Origin: DATLYF01 sp035575095
GTDB taxonomy: Bacteria; Pseudomonadota; Gammaproteobacteria; Competibacterales; Competibacteraceae
DNA length: 22,181 nucleotides
NCBI GenBank assembly: GCA_035575095.1
Contig: DATLYF010000112.1
Location: forward strand, 1-22,181
Reading direction: 5' to 3'
Positions 6,431 to 14,902 of this stretch are shown here, one piece after another. Position 1 is the stretch's first letter, and every line of letters starts with the position of its first letter. The translations under genes were made by a program, and so were the position numbers. A model generated the notes under the pieces. It was not told the DNA's origin and did not search any database. It was given only the letters and a program-made list of their open reading frames with translations.

Positions 6431-8314
6431 TCAGGCCGGTTCCACCAGCATCCGTCCGTTCATCTCCATGTGCAGGGCGTGGCAGAACCAGGAACAGTAG
6501 TACCAGTGCACCCCCGGCTTGTCGGCGACGAAGGTCACGCTGGCCGTCTGCTGCGGACCGACCTCCATGTTTACCCCGTGATTGGTGAGGCAGAAGCCGT
6601 GGGCCAGGTCCTCGACGGTGTCGAGGTTGGTGACGACGAGCGTCACCTCATCGCCCTGCTTGACCCGGAACTCTGTCATGCCGAAGGTGGGCGCTATGGC
6701 GGTCATGTACACCCGTACCTTGTTGCCGTCGCGGATCACCTTGTTGTCGCTCTCCACGTTGACGCCGTCCTTCTTGGCCATGGCGATAGTCTCGGCGAAG
6801 AACGGGTCGTCGCGCTTCCAAATGCGGCTAGGCTTGACGATATCGCGGCGGATGATGATGCAGTCGTGTGGCTCGGAGAAGTTCGGGCCGTCGTGCATGA
6901 GCTTCATCTCATCGCCGGAGATGTCGACGAGCTGGTCGTTCTCCGGATGCAGGATGCCCGACGGCAGGAAGCGGTCCTTGGAGAACTTGGAGAGGACCAC
7001 CAGCCACTTGCCATCGGCTTCCCGGGATTCGGCCATGCTCGCCTTGAGATGACCGGGCTGGTAATGCACGTCCAGCTTCTGGCGAATGTAGTTGACCTTC
7101 TCGCCCTTGTAGGCGCGGATCGCATCCTCGATATTCCACTTCACCACCTGGCTGTCCAGGAACAGCGTGGTATAGGCGTTGCCGCGGCCGTCGTAGGTGG
7201 TATGCAGCGGCCCCAGGCCCAGCTCTGGCTCGGCCACGACAGTGTCGCGCGGGTCCTTGAGCTTGCCGTCGAACCACTCATCGACCTTGGCTAGTTCCAC
7301 CACGGTGACGGTGGGAGAGAGCTTGCCGTTGGCAACGAAGTACTTACCGTCGGGGGTAGTGTTGCAGCCGTGGGGGTTCTTGGGGGCCGGGATATAGAGG
7401 ATGAAATCGGATTTGGCGCTGGCGCGCCCGTCCAGGACCGGCACCTTGGAGTCGCCGATGGTGGTGAACTTGCCGGCCTTGATGGCGGCCTCGATGCGCG
7501 GGATGTGGAATACCACCACCCAGTCGCGCTCGTTGCGCATCATCTCGGCCAGCCGCACACCGCGCTCGGCGTTGTAACAGCTGGAGAAGGCATACTTGCC
7601 GCTGTAGTCGGTGTCCAGGTTATCCAGATTGCCATCCACGATCACCTGCCAGGCCACCTCCATGGTCTCGGCGTCCAGGGCGGAGAACAGGCTCCAGTAG
7701 TTCTCCGGCTTGTCCAGATCCTGGCCATTGTTGGGCAGAGGGATGATCATCTCGCCGTTGGCGAAGACGTAGTGAGTCTTGGGCACCTTCTGCAGCCGCA
7801 GGCCGTGGATGGCGGAGACGTTGGGAACGGTGGTGACCTTGTCGGTCTTGAACACATCCAGACGGACGCGGCCGACGCGGCTGTTGGCCTTGTCGTTGAC
7901 GAACAGGTAGCGCCCGTCGTAGCGGCCGTCGGTGTAGCTCATATGGGCATGATGCAGATCGCCGTTGCCGAAGCGGGCGGAATCCCCCAGCACGCGCTTG
8001 CTCTCGTTGGTCAGCCCCCAGCCGGTAGCGGAATCGCGGTTGAACACCGCGATGCGGGTAATCTCGCGCATCGAGGGGATGCCCACCACCCGTACCTCGC
8101 CGGACTGGCCGCTGCTCCAGAAGCCGTAGTACTCGTCCAGCTCACCAGGTCCTACCTCGATCTTAGAGTGTCCCGCCTCTCCGGCAGCGGCCGCGGTTCG
8201 CGTAGCCGAGGCCAGCAGGCCGCTGCTCAGGCCGACGCCGGCCAGGCTGGAAAGCGCCACCGTGCCCAGGAATCCGCGCCGAGTGATGCCGTATTTCTCA
8301 TGCTCGTCAGTCAT
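6431..8314 (-). CDS. nosZ: Nitrous-oxide reductase, Tat-exported (clade I) type
   Basis: This 627-residue periplasmic copper enzyme reduces N2O to N2, the last step of denitrification. The N terminus has a Tat signal (ITRRGFLGT, Arg12-Arg13) followed by a hydrophobic stretch and Ala-rich cleavage region, as in clade I enzymes. The beta-propeller domain supplies seven CuZ histidines: His121, His122, His170, His315, His371, His422 and His483. The C-terminal cupredoxin domain supplies CuA ligands His572, Cys607, Trp609 (backbone), Cys611, His615 and Met618 within CSWFCHALHMEM. Spacing between ligands matches the classical Pseudomonas enzyme closely, so an active site is expected. ATG at 8314 has AGGAGT seven bases upstream. 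It lies 55 bases after nosR and 70 before nosD, in one operon. I see no separate FNR box in the nosR-nosZ gap. Confidence 0.99.
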   Translation of the reverse strand: MTDEHEKYGITRRGFLGTVALSSLAGVGLSSGLLASATRTAAAAGEAGHSKIEVGPGELDEYYGFWSSGQSGEVRVVGIPSMREITRIAVFNRDSATGWGLTNESKRVLGDSARFGNGDLHHAHMSYTDGRYDGRYLFVNDKANSRVGRVRLDVFKTDKVTTVPNVSAIHGLRLQKVPKTHYVFANGEMIIPLPNNGQDLDKPENYWSLFSALDAETMEVAWQVIVDGNLDNLDTDYSGKYAFSSCYNAERGVRLAEMMRNERDWVVVFHIPRIEAAIKAGKFTTIGDSKVPVLDGRASAKSDFILYIPAPKNPHGCNTTPDGKYFVANGKLSPTVTVVELAKVDEWFDGKLKDPRDTVVAEPELGLGPLHTTYDGRGNAYTTLFLDSQVVKWNIEDAIRAYKGEKVNYIRQKLDVHYQPGHLKASMAESREADGKWLVVLSKFSKDRFLPSGILHPENDQLVDISGDEMKLMHDGPNFSEPHDCIIIRRDIVKPSRIWKRDDPFFAETIAMAKKDGVNVESDNKVIRDGNKVRVYMTAIAPTFGMTEFRVKQGDEVTLVVTNLDTVEDLAHGFCLTNHGVNMEVGPQQTASVTFVADKPGVHWYYCSWFCHALHMEMNGRMLVEPA

Positions 8315-8369
8315 GGTCTCAACTCCTACCTGTTCACCATTGAGTCAACTCTGGCGTAGACGGTCACCG

Positions 8370-10550
8370 TCACGCGCCTGAACCGGCCACGGTATCCGCA
8401 CGGCGCCGGGCGGCGTGTCCAGCGGGTGCCGTCTCGCCACTCGGTGCCTGGCGCAGGGCCGCGGCCTTCTCCTGCCGCCGGCGCCGGTCGACCAGCGGCG
8501 GGCATTTGCGCTCGTTGAAATAGGTCACCTGGCAATCCAGGCAGTAATGGCATTCGTTGGCATTGATCTCTCCGGTGGGATGGATCGCCTGCACCTCGCA
8601 CTCCAGCGCGCAGATCTGGCAGGGCTTGCCGCATTCCCGGCGGCGCTTGAGCCAGTCGAACAGGCGCAGCCGCGCGGGTACGGCCAGGGCTGCACCCAGG
8701 GGACAGAGGTAGCGGCAGTAGGCCTTGCGTACGAACAGCGAGACCACCACCATGCCGCCGGCATAGAGCACGTAGCCCCAGTCGCGTATAAAGCGCAGCG
8801 TGATCGCCGTCTTGAACGGCTCGACCTCGGCCAGACGCTCGGCCTCGGCCAGCGACTGCAGCGACACCGCGAACAACACCAACAAGATCAGATACTTGAT
8901 GGCCCACAGCCGCTCGTTCAGCGCAAATGGCAGCTGCCATTGCGGCAGCCGCAACCGCAGTGCGATCTCGTTGACCAACTCCTGCAGAGCGCCGAACGGG
9001 CACAGCCAGCCGCAATACACCCCACGTCCCCAGAGCAGCAGGGTCATAGCCACGAAGCTCCAAAGGATGAACATCATCGGATCGATGAGGAAGGTGTCCC
9101 ACTTGAACTCGTGGAAGACGGCGTTGGTGAAGGTCAGCACGTTCACCACCGACAGCTGGGCAAGGCTGTACCAGCCGATGAACAGCAAGGTGTAGAGCAG
9201 GAAGCCGTTACGCAGGTACCAGAGGAAGCGGGGATAGCGCACCAGAACGTCCTGGAACAGCAGAATCAGGGTCAACACCACCAAGCCGCTCGCCAGGACC
9301 GCGATCTGGAACACCCGCTCACGCCATACCTCGCGCCAGATCGGCTCGGGTTGCTCGCCCGCTTGCGCTGCCGGCAGAGGTGCCGGCGGCAGCTCGAGAT
9401 ACTGCTCTGGTAGCAGATATTCGCCGCTGAAGCTGGTGAATACCGACGCCAGCGGACCGGTCTGGCGGCGCACCAGCAGCTCCAGCTCCCAAGGTCGGCT
9501 GGGCTCGAAGGCAAAGCGGTCGCGAACGATGAAGATCGCCATCTCCTGGAACTTCGGCATACCGGCGGCATAGACGTCGCTGAGCCGGATATGATCCAGG
9601 TCGCGGAACGAGATGGTCTGGTTGCCCTGCTGCAGTTGCAGGCGATCGAAAATTCCGCCGCGCACATAGCCGGAGCCCTTGAAGGAATACAGTCCGTTGC
9701 CCAGCACGGCGATGGCATGCTCGCCCGGTTTCAGTTCGCGCATCAGCCAAGCATATTGGGTATCGCCCAGGAGGTTGCGGCCGATGATCGGAATGTTGAG
9801 ATAGGTGTAATACAGCTCGATGAAGGTATCGCCTTCCTGACCGGGCTTGGCGCTCTCTACGCCCTCGGCCTGCGTACCCTTGAAGGCCGCGTCCACGTCC
9901 CCGCGCGTCAGGCGCAGACTGCGAATGGCCCCGTTGCCGGTCAGGGTCAGCCAATCCGCCGGCTCGAACAGTTCCATTCTGAGTCTGGCCGGCGGCCGTT
10001 GCTCGGCCGCCGCGCTCTTCATGATGCCCCGGGAAATGGCCACCTTGCGGGCCGAGCGCAGGATGGCCTCATTCACCACCATCACCGTGACCGTGGCCCC
10101 GGTGATGGCATCGACGTTCACATAACCTTCCTTGTGACCGGCTCCCACCTTGATACGGTCGGCAATCGATTTGCCGATATACTGGCCGGCGAAATCGGAA
10201 AGCGCCTGCTCGGGAATACCCACCAGCAGGATAGGTTCATGATGTTCCAGCACCTTGGCGCCGGTGATTTTACCCTGTATATCCAGACCGATCAGCAAAT
10301 TGACCGGTTTACCCGAATAAGCCGGGATCTTTTCCACGTCATCGGTCTGAAATACATAACCCAGCAATTCCTGGCCCCGGTATACCGGCGCTGCCGGCGG
10401 TGAACCTTCGCTTGCACCGAAGCGATCCGCCTGGGGGAAGAACGATCTGGCCTGGCCCAGGTAGTCACCGAGCGCCCCTGCAGTGACCGTCGACACCAGG
10501 GCGAGGACGAGCGATACGGTCCACAGCAGCCCCCTGACCAGATTCCACAT
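8370..10550 (-). CDS. nosR: NosR, membrane flavin/iron-sulfur protein for nos expression and electron supply
   Basis: This 726-residue membrane protein is needed for nosZ expression and in vivo N2O reduction. A signal or membrane segment (residues 8-25) precedes a periplasmic FMN-binding domain with the flavinylation motif TGATVT; Thr155 is the likely FMN attachment residue. Four to six membrane segments follow (about 412-620). They carry two NosR/NapH-type CxxxCP motifs (Cys513/Cys517 and Cys612/Cys616). Cytoplasmic 4Fe-4S ligands come after: Cys640, 644, 647, 651 and Cys667, 670, 673, 683. ATG at 10550 is chosen because GGAG lies six bases upstream. A TTG at 10568 would add six residues and cannot be excluded. 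It is the first gene of the operon, behind an FNR/DNR box. No flavin transferase (NosX/ApbE) is encoded in this window. Confidence 0.97.
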   Translation of the reverse strand: MWNLVRGLLWTVSLVLALVSTVTAGALGDYLGQARSFFPQADRFGASEGSPPAAPVYRGQELLGYVFQTDDVEKIPAYSGKPVNLLIGLDIQGKITGAKVLEHHEPILLVGIPEQALSDFAGQYIGKSIADRIKVGAGHKEGYVNVDAITGATVTVMVVNEAILRSARKVAISRGIMKSAAAEQRPPARLRMELFEPADWLTLTGNGAIRSLRLTRGDVDAAFKGTQAEGVESAKPGQEGDTFIELYYTYLNIPIIGRNLLGDTQYAWLMRELKPGEHAIAVLGNGLYSFKGSGYVRGGIFDRLQLQQGNQTISFRDLDHIRLSDVYAAGMPKFQEMAIFIVRDRFAFEPSRPWELELLVRRQTGPLASVFTSFSGEYLLPEQYLELPPAPLPAAQAGEQPEPIWREVWRERVFQIAVLASGLVVLTLILLFQDVLVRYPRFLWYLRNGFLLYTLLFIGWYSLAQLSVVNVLTFTNAVFHEFKWDTFLIDPMMFILWSFVAMTLLLWGRGVYCGWLCPFGALQELVNEIALRLRLPQWQLPFALNERLWAIKYLILLVLFAVSLQSLAEAERLAEVEPFKTAITLRFIRDWGYVLYAGGMVVVSLFVRKAYCRYLCPLGAALAVPARLRLFDWLKRRRECGKPCQICALECEVQAIHPTGEINANECHYCLDCQVTYFNERKCPPLVDRRRRQEKAAALRQAPSGETAPAGHAARRRADTVAGSGA

Positions 10551-10604
10551 AGCCTTCTCCACAGCCAAAGCCAGGTATTCCTCGAAAGCAACCTCAGCAA
10601 ATTA

Positions 10605-10645
10605 AAAATACTTATTCCAAAAATCCCGGCATTGACTTAAATCAA
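10605..10645 (-). promoter_or_regulatory. FNR/DNR-type box and -10 element of the nos operon promoter
   Basis: On the minus strand, TTGATTTAAGTCAA (10645-10632) matches TTGAT-N4-ATCAA of FNR/ANR/DNR regulators with one changed base. The form TTGAT-N4-GTCAA is common at DNR targets. A -10-like TATTTT (10610-10605) is centred 31 bases downstream, which fits an activator site centred near -41.5 and places the start of transcription near 10597, about 47 bases before the nosR ATG. This implies activation under low oxygen or nitric oxide. Which CRP/FNR-family protein binds cannot be told. Confidence 0.82.
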
Positions 10646-10658
10646 ATGATCAAGAATG

Positions 10659-10679
10659 TTTTTAATTTTTAATTTTTAA
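10659..10679. repeat. Three tandem TTTTTAA units upstream of the nos promoter
   Basis: Three perfect seven-base TTTTTAA repeats lie just upstream, in the transcriptional sense, of the FNR box. The surrounding 100 bases are strikingly AT-rich in an otherwise GC-rich window. The position, about 60-80 bases before the predicted start site, would suit an UP element or bent DNA. That function is inferred. Confidence 0.5.
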
Positions 10680-10710
10680 TGTTATTTGATTGTCTCTCGA
10701 CAGGAGCGAA

Positions 10711-10740
10711 GTCAAAAAAAGCCTCATAAAGAGGCCTTTT
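10711..10740 (-). terminator. Intrinsic terminator of the metZ/HAD operon
   Basis: On the minus strand the stem AAAAGGCCTC / GAGGCTTTTT (one G-T wobble) encloses TTTAT, and the 3' arm runs into a seven-base T-run. It lies 68 bases past the stop of the HAD phosphatase gene and so ends the trpF-to-HAD block. It also insulates the downstream nos promoter. The plus-strand reading has only CTTTTC after the stem and is weaker. Confidence 0.85.
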
Positions 10741-10742
10741 CA

Positions 10743-10766
10743 GGGACTATACATGGGACTATACAT
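10743..10766. repeat. Perfect 12-base tandem duplication
   Basis: GGGACTATACAT occurs twice in immediate succession (10743-10754 and 10755-10766), between the HAD gene stop and its terminator. It looks like a replication-slippage duplication. No function is evident. Confidence 0.6.
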
Positions 10767-10807
10767 AAAGACCGGCAACGGTATGCCGCCAATGATACGA
10801 TCGGTCC

Positions 10808-11506
10808 TCACCCTCCCCAGGTCGCCAGCACCATCTCCAGCTCCTCCAGATCGTGCACCTCCGCATCGGCCCGAAGTTTGTCTTCTGGCCAGCCCTGCAG
10901 CCCGCCGCGGTTCAGCCATATGGTACGGAAGCCGGCGCGCCGGGCGCCCTCCACGTCGTGTTCGGGATGATCGCCGACATGGACGATCTGGCTGGGCTGC
11001 AACCCGAGATGGCGGCGGGCCGCGTCGAACATGGCGGGATCGGGTTTGGCGGCACCGACGTCGATGGCGCTGTAGGCGAAGCTGAACAGCCCACCCAAGC
11101 CGACGCGCCGGATATCGGCGTTGCCATTGCTGAGCGCGCCTAGGGTGTAGCGTTGCGCCAGGCGCTCGAGCACTGGCAGCACCTCGTCGAAGAACTCCAC
11201 CTGGTTGCGGGCGACGTAGAACACGTCGAAGGCGGAATCGCGGCAGAACTCCAGGTAGCCCACTTCCTGCGCTGCCTGCCACAGCGCCTCCTTGCGCAGC
11301 CAGGTGCGATCATGGGCCCACGCGGGATGGGCCAGCGCCAGCTCGTCGCACAGCCGGCGCAGGTCGCGGGGGCCGTAGCGCTCGGCCATGCGCGGATAAT
11401 GCGCCGCCAGCCAATCGTGCAGCAGCGCCTCGGCACGGTCGATGATGGGCCAGACCTCCCACAGGGTGTCGTCCAGGTCGAAGGTGATGGCGCGGATGAT
11501 GGGCAT
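10808..11506 (-). CDS. HAD-superfamily phosphatase, YigB-like
   Basis: This is a 232-residue haloacid dehalogenase-type hydrolase (subfamily IA with a helical cap). The motifs are all present: FDLDDT with nucleophile Asp10 and acid/base Asp12, motif II SNGN (126-129), motif III Lys154 in KPDP, and motif IV GDHPEHD (Asp179, Asp184). The cap lies at about residues 16-85. Overall layout resembles E. coli YigB, a phosphatase active in the riboflavin pathway, but substrates within this family are hard to predict. ATG at 11506 is preferred; a GTG at 11521 adds five residues and has no better ribosome-binding site. It begins about 20 bases after metZ and is the last gene before a strong terminator, so it is probably cotranscribed with metZ. 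Confidence 0.88.
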   Translation of the reverse strand: MPIIRAITFDLDDTLWEVWPIIDRAEALLHDWLAAHYPRMAERYGPRDLRRLCDELALAHPAWAHDRTWLRKEALWQAAQEVGYLEFCRDSAFDVFYVARNQVEFFDEVLPVLERLAQRYTLGALSNGNADIRRVGLGGLFSFAYSAIDVGAAKPDPAMFDAARRHLGLQPSQIVHVGDHPEHDVEGARRAGFRTIWLNRGGLQGWPEDKLRADAEVHDLEELEMVLATWGG

Positions 11507-11526
11507 GACTTCTCGAAGCACGCTAC

Positions 11527-12720
11527 TCAGGCCAGGCTGGCCAGCCCTCGCGCCAGGTCACGCTGGATGTCGGTGATGTCCTCCAAGCCCACCGAAACCC
11601 GGATCAGGCCCTCGCCGATGCCAGCGGCGTCGCGTTCGGCCTGGCTCAGCCGGCCGTGGGTAGTGGTAGCCGGATGGGTGATGGTAGTCTTGACGTCGCC
11701 CAGGTTGGCGGTGATGGAGATCATGCGCACCGCATCGATCACCTGCCAGGCCGCCTCGCGCCCGCCCTCCACCTCGAACGACACCACACCGCCGAAGCCG
11801 GACTGCTGGCGCCGGGCCAGCGCATGCTGGGGATGGGACTCCAGACCGGGGTAATAGACGCGGCTCACGCCCGGCCGATCTTCCAGCCAACGCGCCAGGG
11901 CCAGAGCATTGGCGCAGTGGGCACGCATGCGCAGCGGCAAGGTCTCCAAGCCCTTGTGGAACACCCAGGCGTTGAACGGGCTCATGCTGGGGCCGGCGGT
12001 GCGCAAAAAGCCAAACACGTCCTTGCCCACCCGCTGGGCGTCACCGACCACGGCACCGCCGACGCAGCGGCCCTGCCCGTCGATGTATTTGGTGGCGGAG
12101 TGGATCACCAGGTCAGCGCCCAGGGCCAATGGCCGCTGCAGGATGGGTGTGCAGAAGCAGTTGTCCACTACCAGCAGCGCACCATGATCGTGGGCCAGCT
12201 CCGCCAGGGCGCGGATATCGGCCAGCTCCATCAGCGGATTGGAGGGCGTCTCCAGATAGAGTAGCCGGGTCGCGCCAGGGCGGATCGCGGACTCCCAGGC
12301 GGCGATGTCGGTCAGGCGCGCATAGGTGGTGGGGATGTCGAGCTTGCTCAGATAGTTGCTGAACAGCGACACCGTGCTGCCGAACACCTCGTAGGCGCAG
12401 ACGATGTGGTCGCCGCTCTTCAGCAGGGCCAGGCAGGTGGCCAGAATTGCGCCCATGCCGGAGCCAGTGGCAACGCAGGCCGCACCACCCTCGAGGGCCG
12501 CCAGGCGACGCTCGAAGGCGCGCACTGTGGGGTTGGTGAAGCGCGAGTAGATATTGCCCTCGGTCTGCCCGGAGAAACGGGCGGCGGCCTCGGCGGCGCT
12601 GCCGAAGACGAAGCTGGAGGTGGGGAAGATGGGATCGCTGTGCTCCCCTTCGCCGGTGCGGCTCTGGCCGGCGCGGATGGCCAGGCTGTCCAGGTCCAGT
12701 TCGGGATCGAGTTCGTGCAT
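11527..12720 (-). CDS. metZ: O-succinylhomoserine sulfhydrylase
   Basis: This 397-residue enzyme of the Cys/Met-metabolism PLP family makes homocysteine directly from O-succinylhomoserine and sulfide in methionine synthesis. Features are the YSRFTNPT motif (58-65), the GSGMGAI phosphate-binding segment (86-92), Asp in VVDNCF (near 186) and the PLP lysine Lys211 in HSATKYIDGQG. The MetZ assignment over cystathionine gamma-synthase (MetB) or cystathionine beta-lyase relies on overall similarity and on its position after purF, as in Pseudomonas; that is inference. ATG has GGAG eight bases upstream and follows the purF stop by 25 bases. Length matches the family (about 390-405). Confidence 0.93.
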   Translation of the reverse strand: MHELDPELDLDSLAIRAGQSRTGEGEHSDPIFPTSSFVFGSAAEAAARFSGQTEGNIYSRFTNPTVRAFERRLAALEGGAACVATGSGMGAILATCLALLKSGDHIVCAYEVFGSTVSLFSNYLSKLDIPTTYARLTDIAAWESAIRPGATRLLYLETPSNPLMELADIRALAELAHDHGALLVVDNCFCTPILQRPLALGADLVIHSATKYIDGQGRCVGGAVVGDAQRVGKDVFGFLRTAGPSMSPFNAWVFHKGLETLPLRMRAHCANALALARWLEDRPGVSRVYYPGLESHPQHALARRQQSGFGGVVSFEVEGGREAAWQVIDAVRMISITANLGDVKTTITHPATTTHGRLSQAERDAAGIGEGLIRVSVGLEDITDIQRDLARGLASLA

Positions 12721-12745
12721 GGCGCGGTCTCCGCTGGCTGCCGTT

Positions 12746-14257
12746 TCACGAGGCGTTGTGCAGATCGATCACATTCGCCTCGGTTCCCTCGCCCTTGTCC
12801 TTGGCCTCGTCGCGGCGTGTCTCGGCCAGGTTGGCCAGATAGTCGCAGTCGATGTCACCGGTGACGTAGCGACCGGTGAACACTGAGACGTCGAACTCGC
12901 AGATGGCGGGATTGCACTGGCGGCAGGCCGCCACCAGATCGTCCAGGTCCTGGTAGATGAGCTTGTCGGTACCGATGAAGGCTGCCACCTCCTCTACCGT
13001 GCGGCCGTGGGCCACCAGTTCGTGGGCGGCTGGCATGTCGATGCCATAGACATTGGCGTAGCGCACCGGCGGCGCGGCGGAGGCGAAGTAGACCTTGCGC
13101 GCCCCGGCATCGCGCGCCATGCGGATGATCTCCTCGGAGGTGGTGCCGCGCACGATGGAATCGTCCACCAGCAGCACGTTCTTGCCGCGGAACTCCTCGG
13201 CGATGGCGTTGAGCTTCTGCCGCACCGATTTCTTGCGGATCTTCTGCCCGGGCATGATGAAGGTACGGGCGATGTAGCGGTTGCGGATGAAGCCCTCGCT
13301 GTACTTCACCCCCAGATCCTGGGCCATGGCTAGAGCCGAGGTGCGGCTGGTGTCGGGGATGGGGATGACCACGTCGATGTCGTGGTCGGGCCACTCCCGC
13401 CGGATCTTGGCCGCCAGGCGCTCGCCCATGTATTGCCGCGCCTTGTGCACCGAGATGCCATCGACGATGGAGTCCGGGCGGGCGAAATAGACGATCTCGA
13501 AAATGCACGGCGAATAGCGACCGTGGGCGGCGCACTCGCGGCTGTAGACCTCGCCGTCCTCGCTGATGAACAGCGCCTCGCCGGGCTTGAGATCGCGGAT
13601 CAGGGTGAACCCCAGGGCGTCCAGGGCGATGCTCTCCGAAGCGATGCAGTACTCGACCCCGTCCTCGGTCTCGCGGCGGCCGTAGCACAGTGGGCGAATG
13701 GCGTAGGGATCGCGGAAGGCGAGGATGCCGTAGCCGGTGATCATGGCCAGGGAGGCGTAGGCGCCACGCACCCGGGCGTGCACCCGCGCCACCGCATCGA
13801 AGATGTCGTCGGGGCTGATGGCCAGCTTGTCGCAGCGCGCCAGCTCGTGGGCGAAGACGTTGAGCAGGATCTCCGAATCGGAGTCGGTGTTGATGTGACG
13901 GCGGTCGGAGCGCCACAGCTCGTCCTTGAGCTGGGCGGCGTTGGTCAGGTTGCCGTTGTGGGCCAAGGCGATGCCGAACGGCGAGTTGACGTAAAACGGC
14001 TGAGCCTCGGCCGAGTTGGCGGTACCGGCAGTGGGGTAGCGCACGTGGCCGATGCCGAGGTTGCCGGTGAGCTTGAGCATGTGGCGGGTGCGGATTACAT
14101 CCCGCACCAGGCCGTTGTCCTTGCGCAGGAACAGCCGCCCGTTGTCGCAGGTGACCATGCCAGCGGCGTCCTGGCCGCGGTGCTGGAGCATGGTGAGCCC
14201 GTCAAAAAGAGTCTGATTGACGGGACCACGCCCGACGATGCCGATGATACCGCACAT
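12746..14257 (-). CDS. purF: Amidophosphoribosyltransferase
   Basis: This 503-residue enzyme catalyses the first committed step of purine synthesis, forming phosphoribosylamine from PRPP and glutamine. The N-terminal nucleophile hydrolase domain begins MCGIIGIVG, with Cys2 exposed once Met is removed, so there is no propeptide. Conserved glutaminase residues are seen in HVRYPTAG and HNGNLTN. The phosphoribosyltransferase domain holds the PRPP loop LLVDDSIVRGTTS (362-374). Length is close to the E. coli enzyme, which also lacks a propeptide. CRQCNPAIC near the C terminus is Cys-rich, but without a propeptide an iron-sulfur cluster of the Bacillus type is not expected. It follows cvpA by 27 bases, the usual cvpA-purF pairing. 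Confidence 0.98.
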   Translation of the reverse strand: MCGIIGIVGRGPVNQTLFDGLTMLQHRGQDAAGMVTCDNGRLFLRKDNGLVRDVIRTRHMLKLTGNLGIGHVRYPTAGTANSAEAQPFYVNSPFGIALAHNGNLTNAAQLKDELWRSDRRHINTDSDSEILLNVFAHELARCDKLAISPDDIFDAVARVHARVRGAYASLAMITGYGILAFRDPYAIRPLCYGRRETEDGVEYCIASESIALDALGFTLIRDLKPGEALFISEDGEVYSRECAAHGRYSPCIFEIVYFARPDSIVDGISVHKARQYMGERLAAKIRREWPDHDIDVVIPIPDTSRTSALAMAQDLGVKYSEGFIRNRYIARTFIMPGQKIRKKSVRQKLNAIAEEFRGKNVLLVDDSIVRGTTSEEIIRMARDAGARKVYFASAAPPVRYANVYGIDMPAAHELVAHGRTVEEVAAFIGTDKLIYQDLDDLVAACRQCNPAICEFDVSVFTGRYVTGDIDCDYLANLAETRRDEAKDKGEGTEANVIDLHNAS

Positions 14258-14284
14258 GGAAAACGCTCCGCTGGATGTCAGCGC

Positions 14285-14902
14285 TCAGGTCGTGGAGCCG
14301 CCCGTCGGCTGCTGCGCCGGCGGCGCGGCCGGCGGCACTGGGGCGGCAGGGTTGGCCGGAGTCGGGCTGGCAGGGATAGCCGGCATAGCGGGCAAGGGGA
14401 GAGTACCATTGCGCAGGCCCTCCGCCAGGCTCGGCGGCAGAAAGCCCTGCAGCCAGTTCGCCAGGGGTTGGAAATGAGGCAGCAGTACCGACTGCTTCCA
14501 CCAGGGGTCCTGGGGCAGCGGGGTCAGCCCGGAGAGCAGCACCAGCACGCTGACGATGGCGATGCCGCGGACCAGGCCGAAGAACAGACCGAGCAGGCGA
14601 TCGGTGCCGCTCAGACCGGTCTTGCGCACCAGTTGATTGACGATGACGTTGCACAGCCCGCCCACCAGCAGGGTGGCCAGGAACAGTCCGCCGAAGGCCA
14701 GGATGGCGCGCACCGATGGCACGGCCACCCGGTCGGCCAGATAGACGGCGGCCTCGTCCATGAACAAAAAAGCGACGATGAAGGCGGCGATCCAGGTGGC
14801 CAGCGAGATCACCTCGGTGAGGAAACCGCGCCACAGGCTCATCAGCACCGACAGGCCGACGACCGCCAGGATGACGTAATCCGCCCAGGTAAAGCCTTCC
14901 AT
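14285..14902 (-). CDS. cvpA: CvpA family inner-membrane protein
   Basis: This 205-residue membrane protein has about four hydrophobic segments (roughly residues 8-24, 30-48, 66-88 and 104-124). It includes the CvpA-type motifs WRGFLTEVISLATWI and GTDRLLGLFFGLVRG. In E. coli CvpA is linked to colicin V production and to bile and membrane stress tolerance; its biochemical role is unsettled. The C-terminal tail (168-205) is almost entirely Pro, Ala, Thr and Gln and looks disordered; it is longer than in the E. coli protein. The ATG at 14902 is chosen over a GTG at 14938 because the family starts close to the first membrane segment and GAGGTGA lies upstream. It sits directly ahead of purF. Confidence 0.93.
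   Translation of the reverse strand: MEGFTWADYVILAVVGLSVLMSLWRGFLTEVISLATWIAAFIVAFLFMDEAAVYLADRVAVPSVRAILAFGGLFLATLLVGGLCNVIVNQLVRKTGLSGTDRLLGLFFGLVRGIAIVSVLVLLSGLTPLPQDPWWKQSVLLPHFQPLANWLQGFLPPSLAEGLRNGTLPLPAMPAIPASPTPANPAAPVPPAAPPAQQPTGGSTT

Noticed and set aside
7370..8359. 329-codon plus-strand frame opposite nosZ
   Set aside because: It is antisense to the invariant copper-ligand regions of nosZ and has a biased composition typical of shadow frames.
8315..8369. TTGAGTCAA in the nosR-nosZ gap as a second FNR box for nosZ
   Set aside because: The half-sites are separated by one base instead of four, so it does not fit an FNR dimer site.
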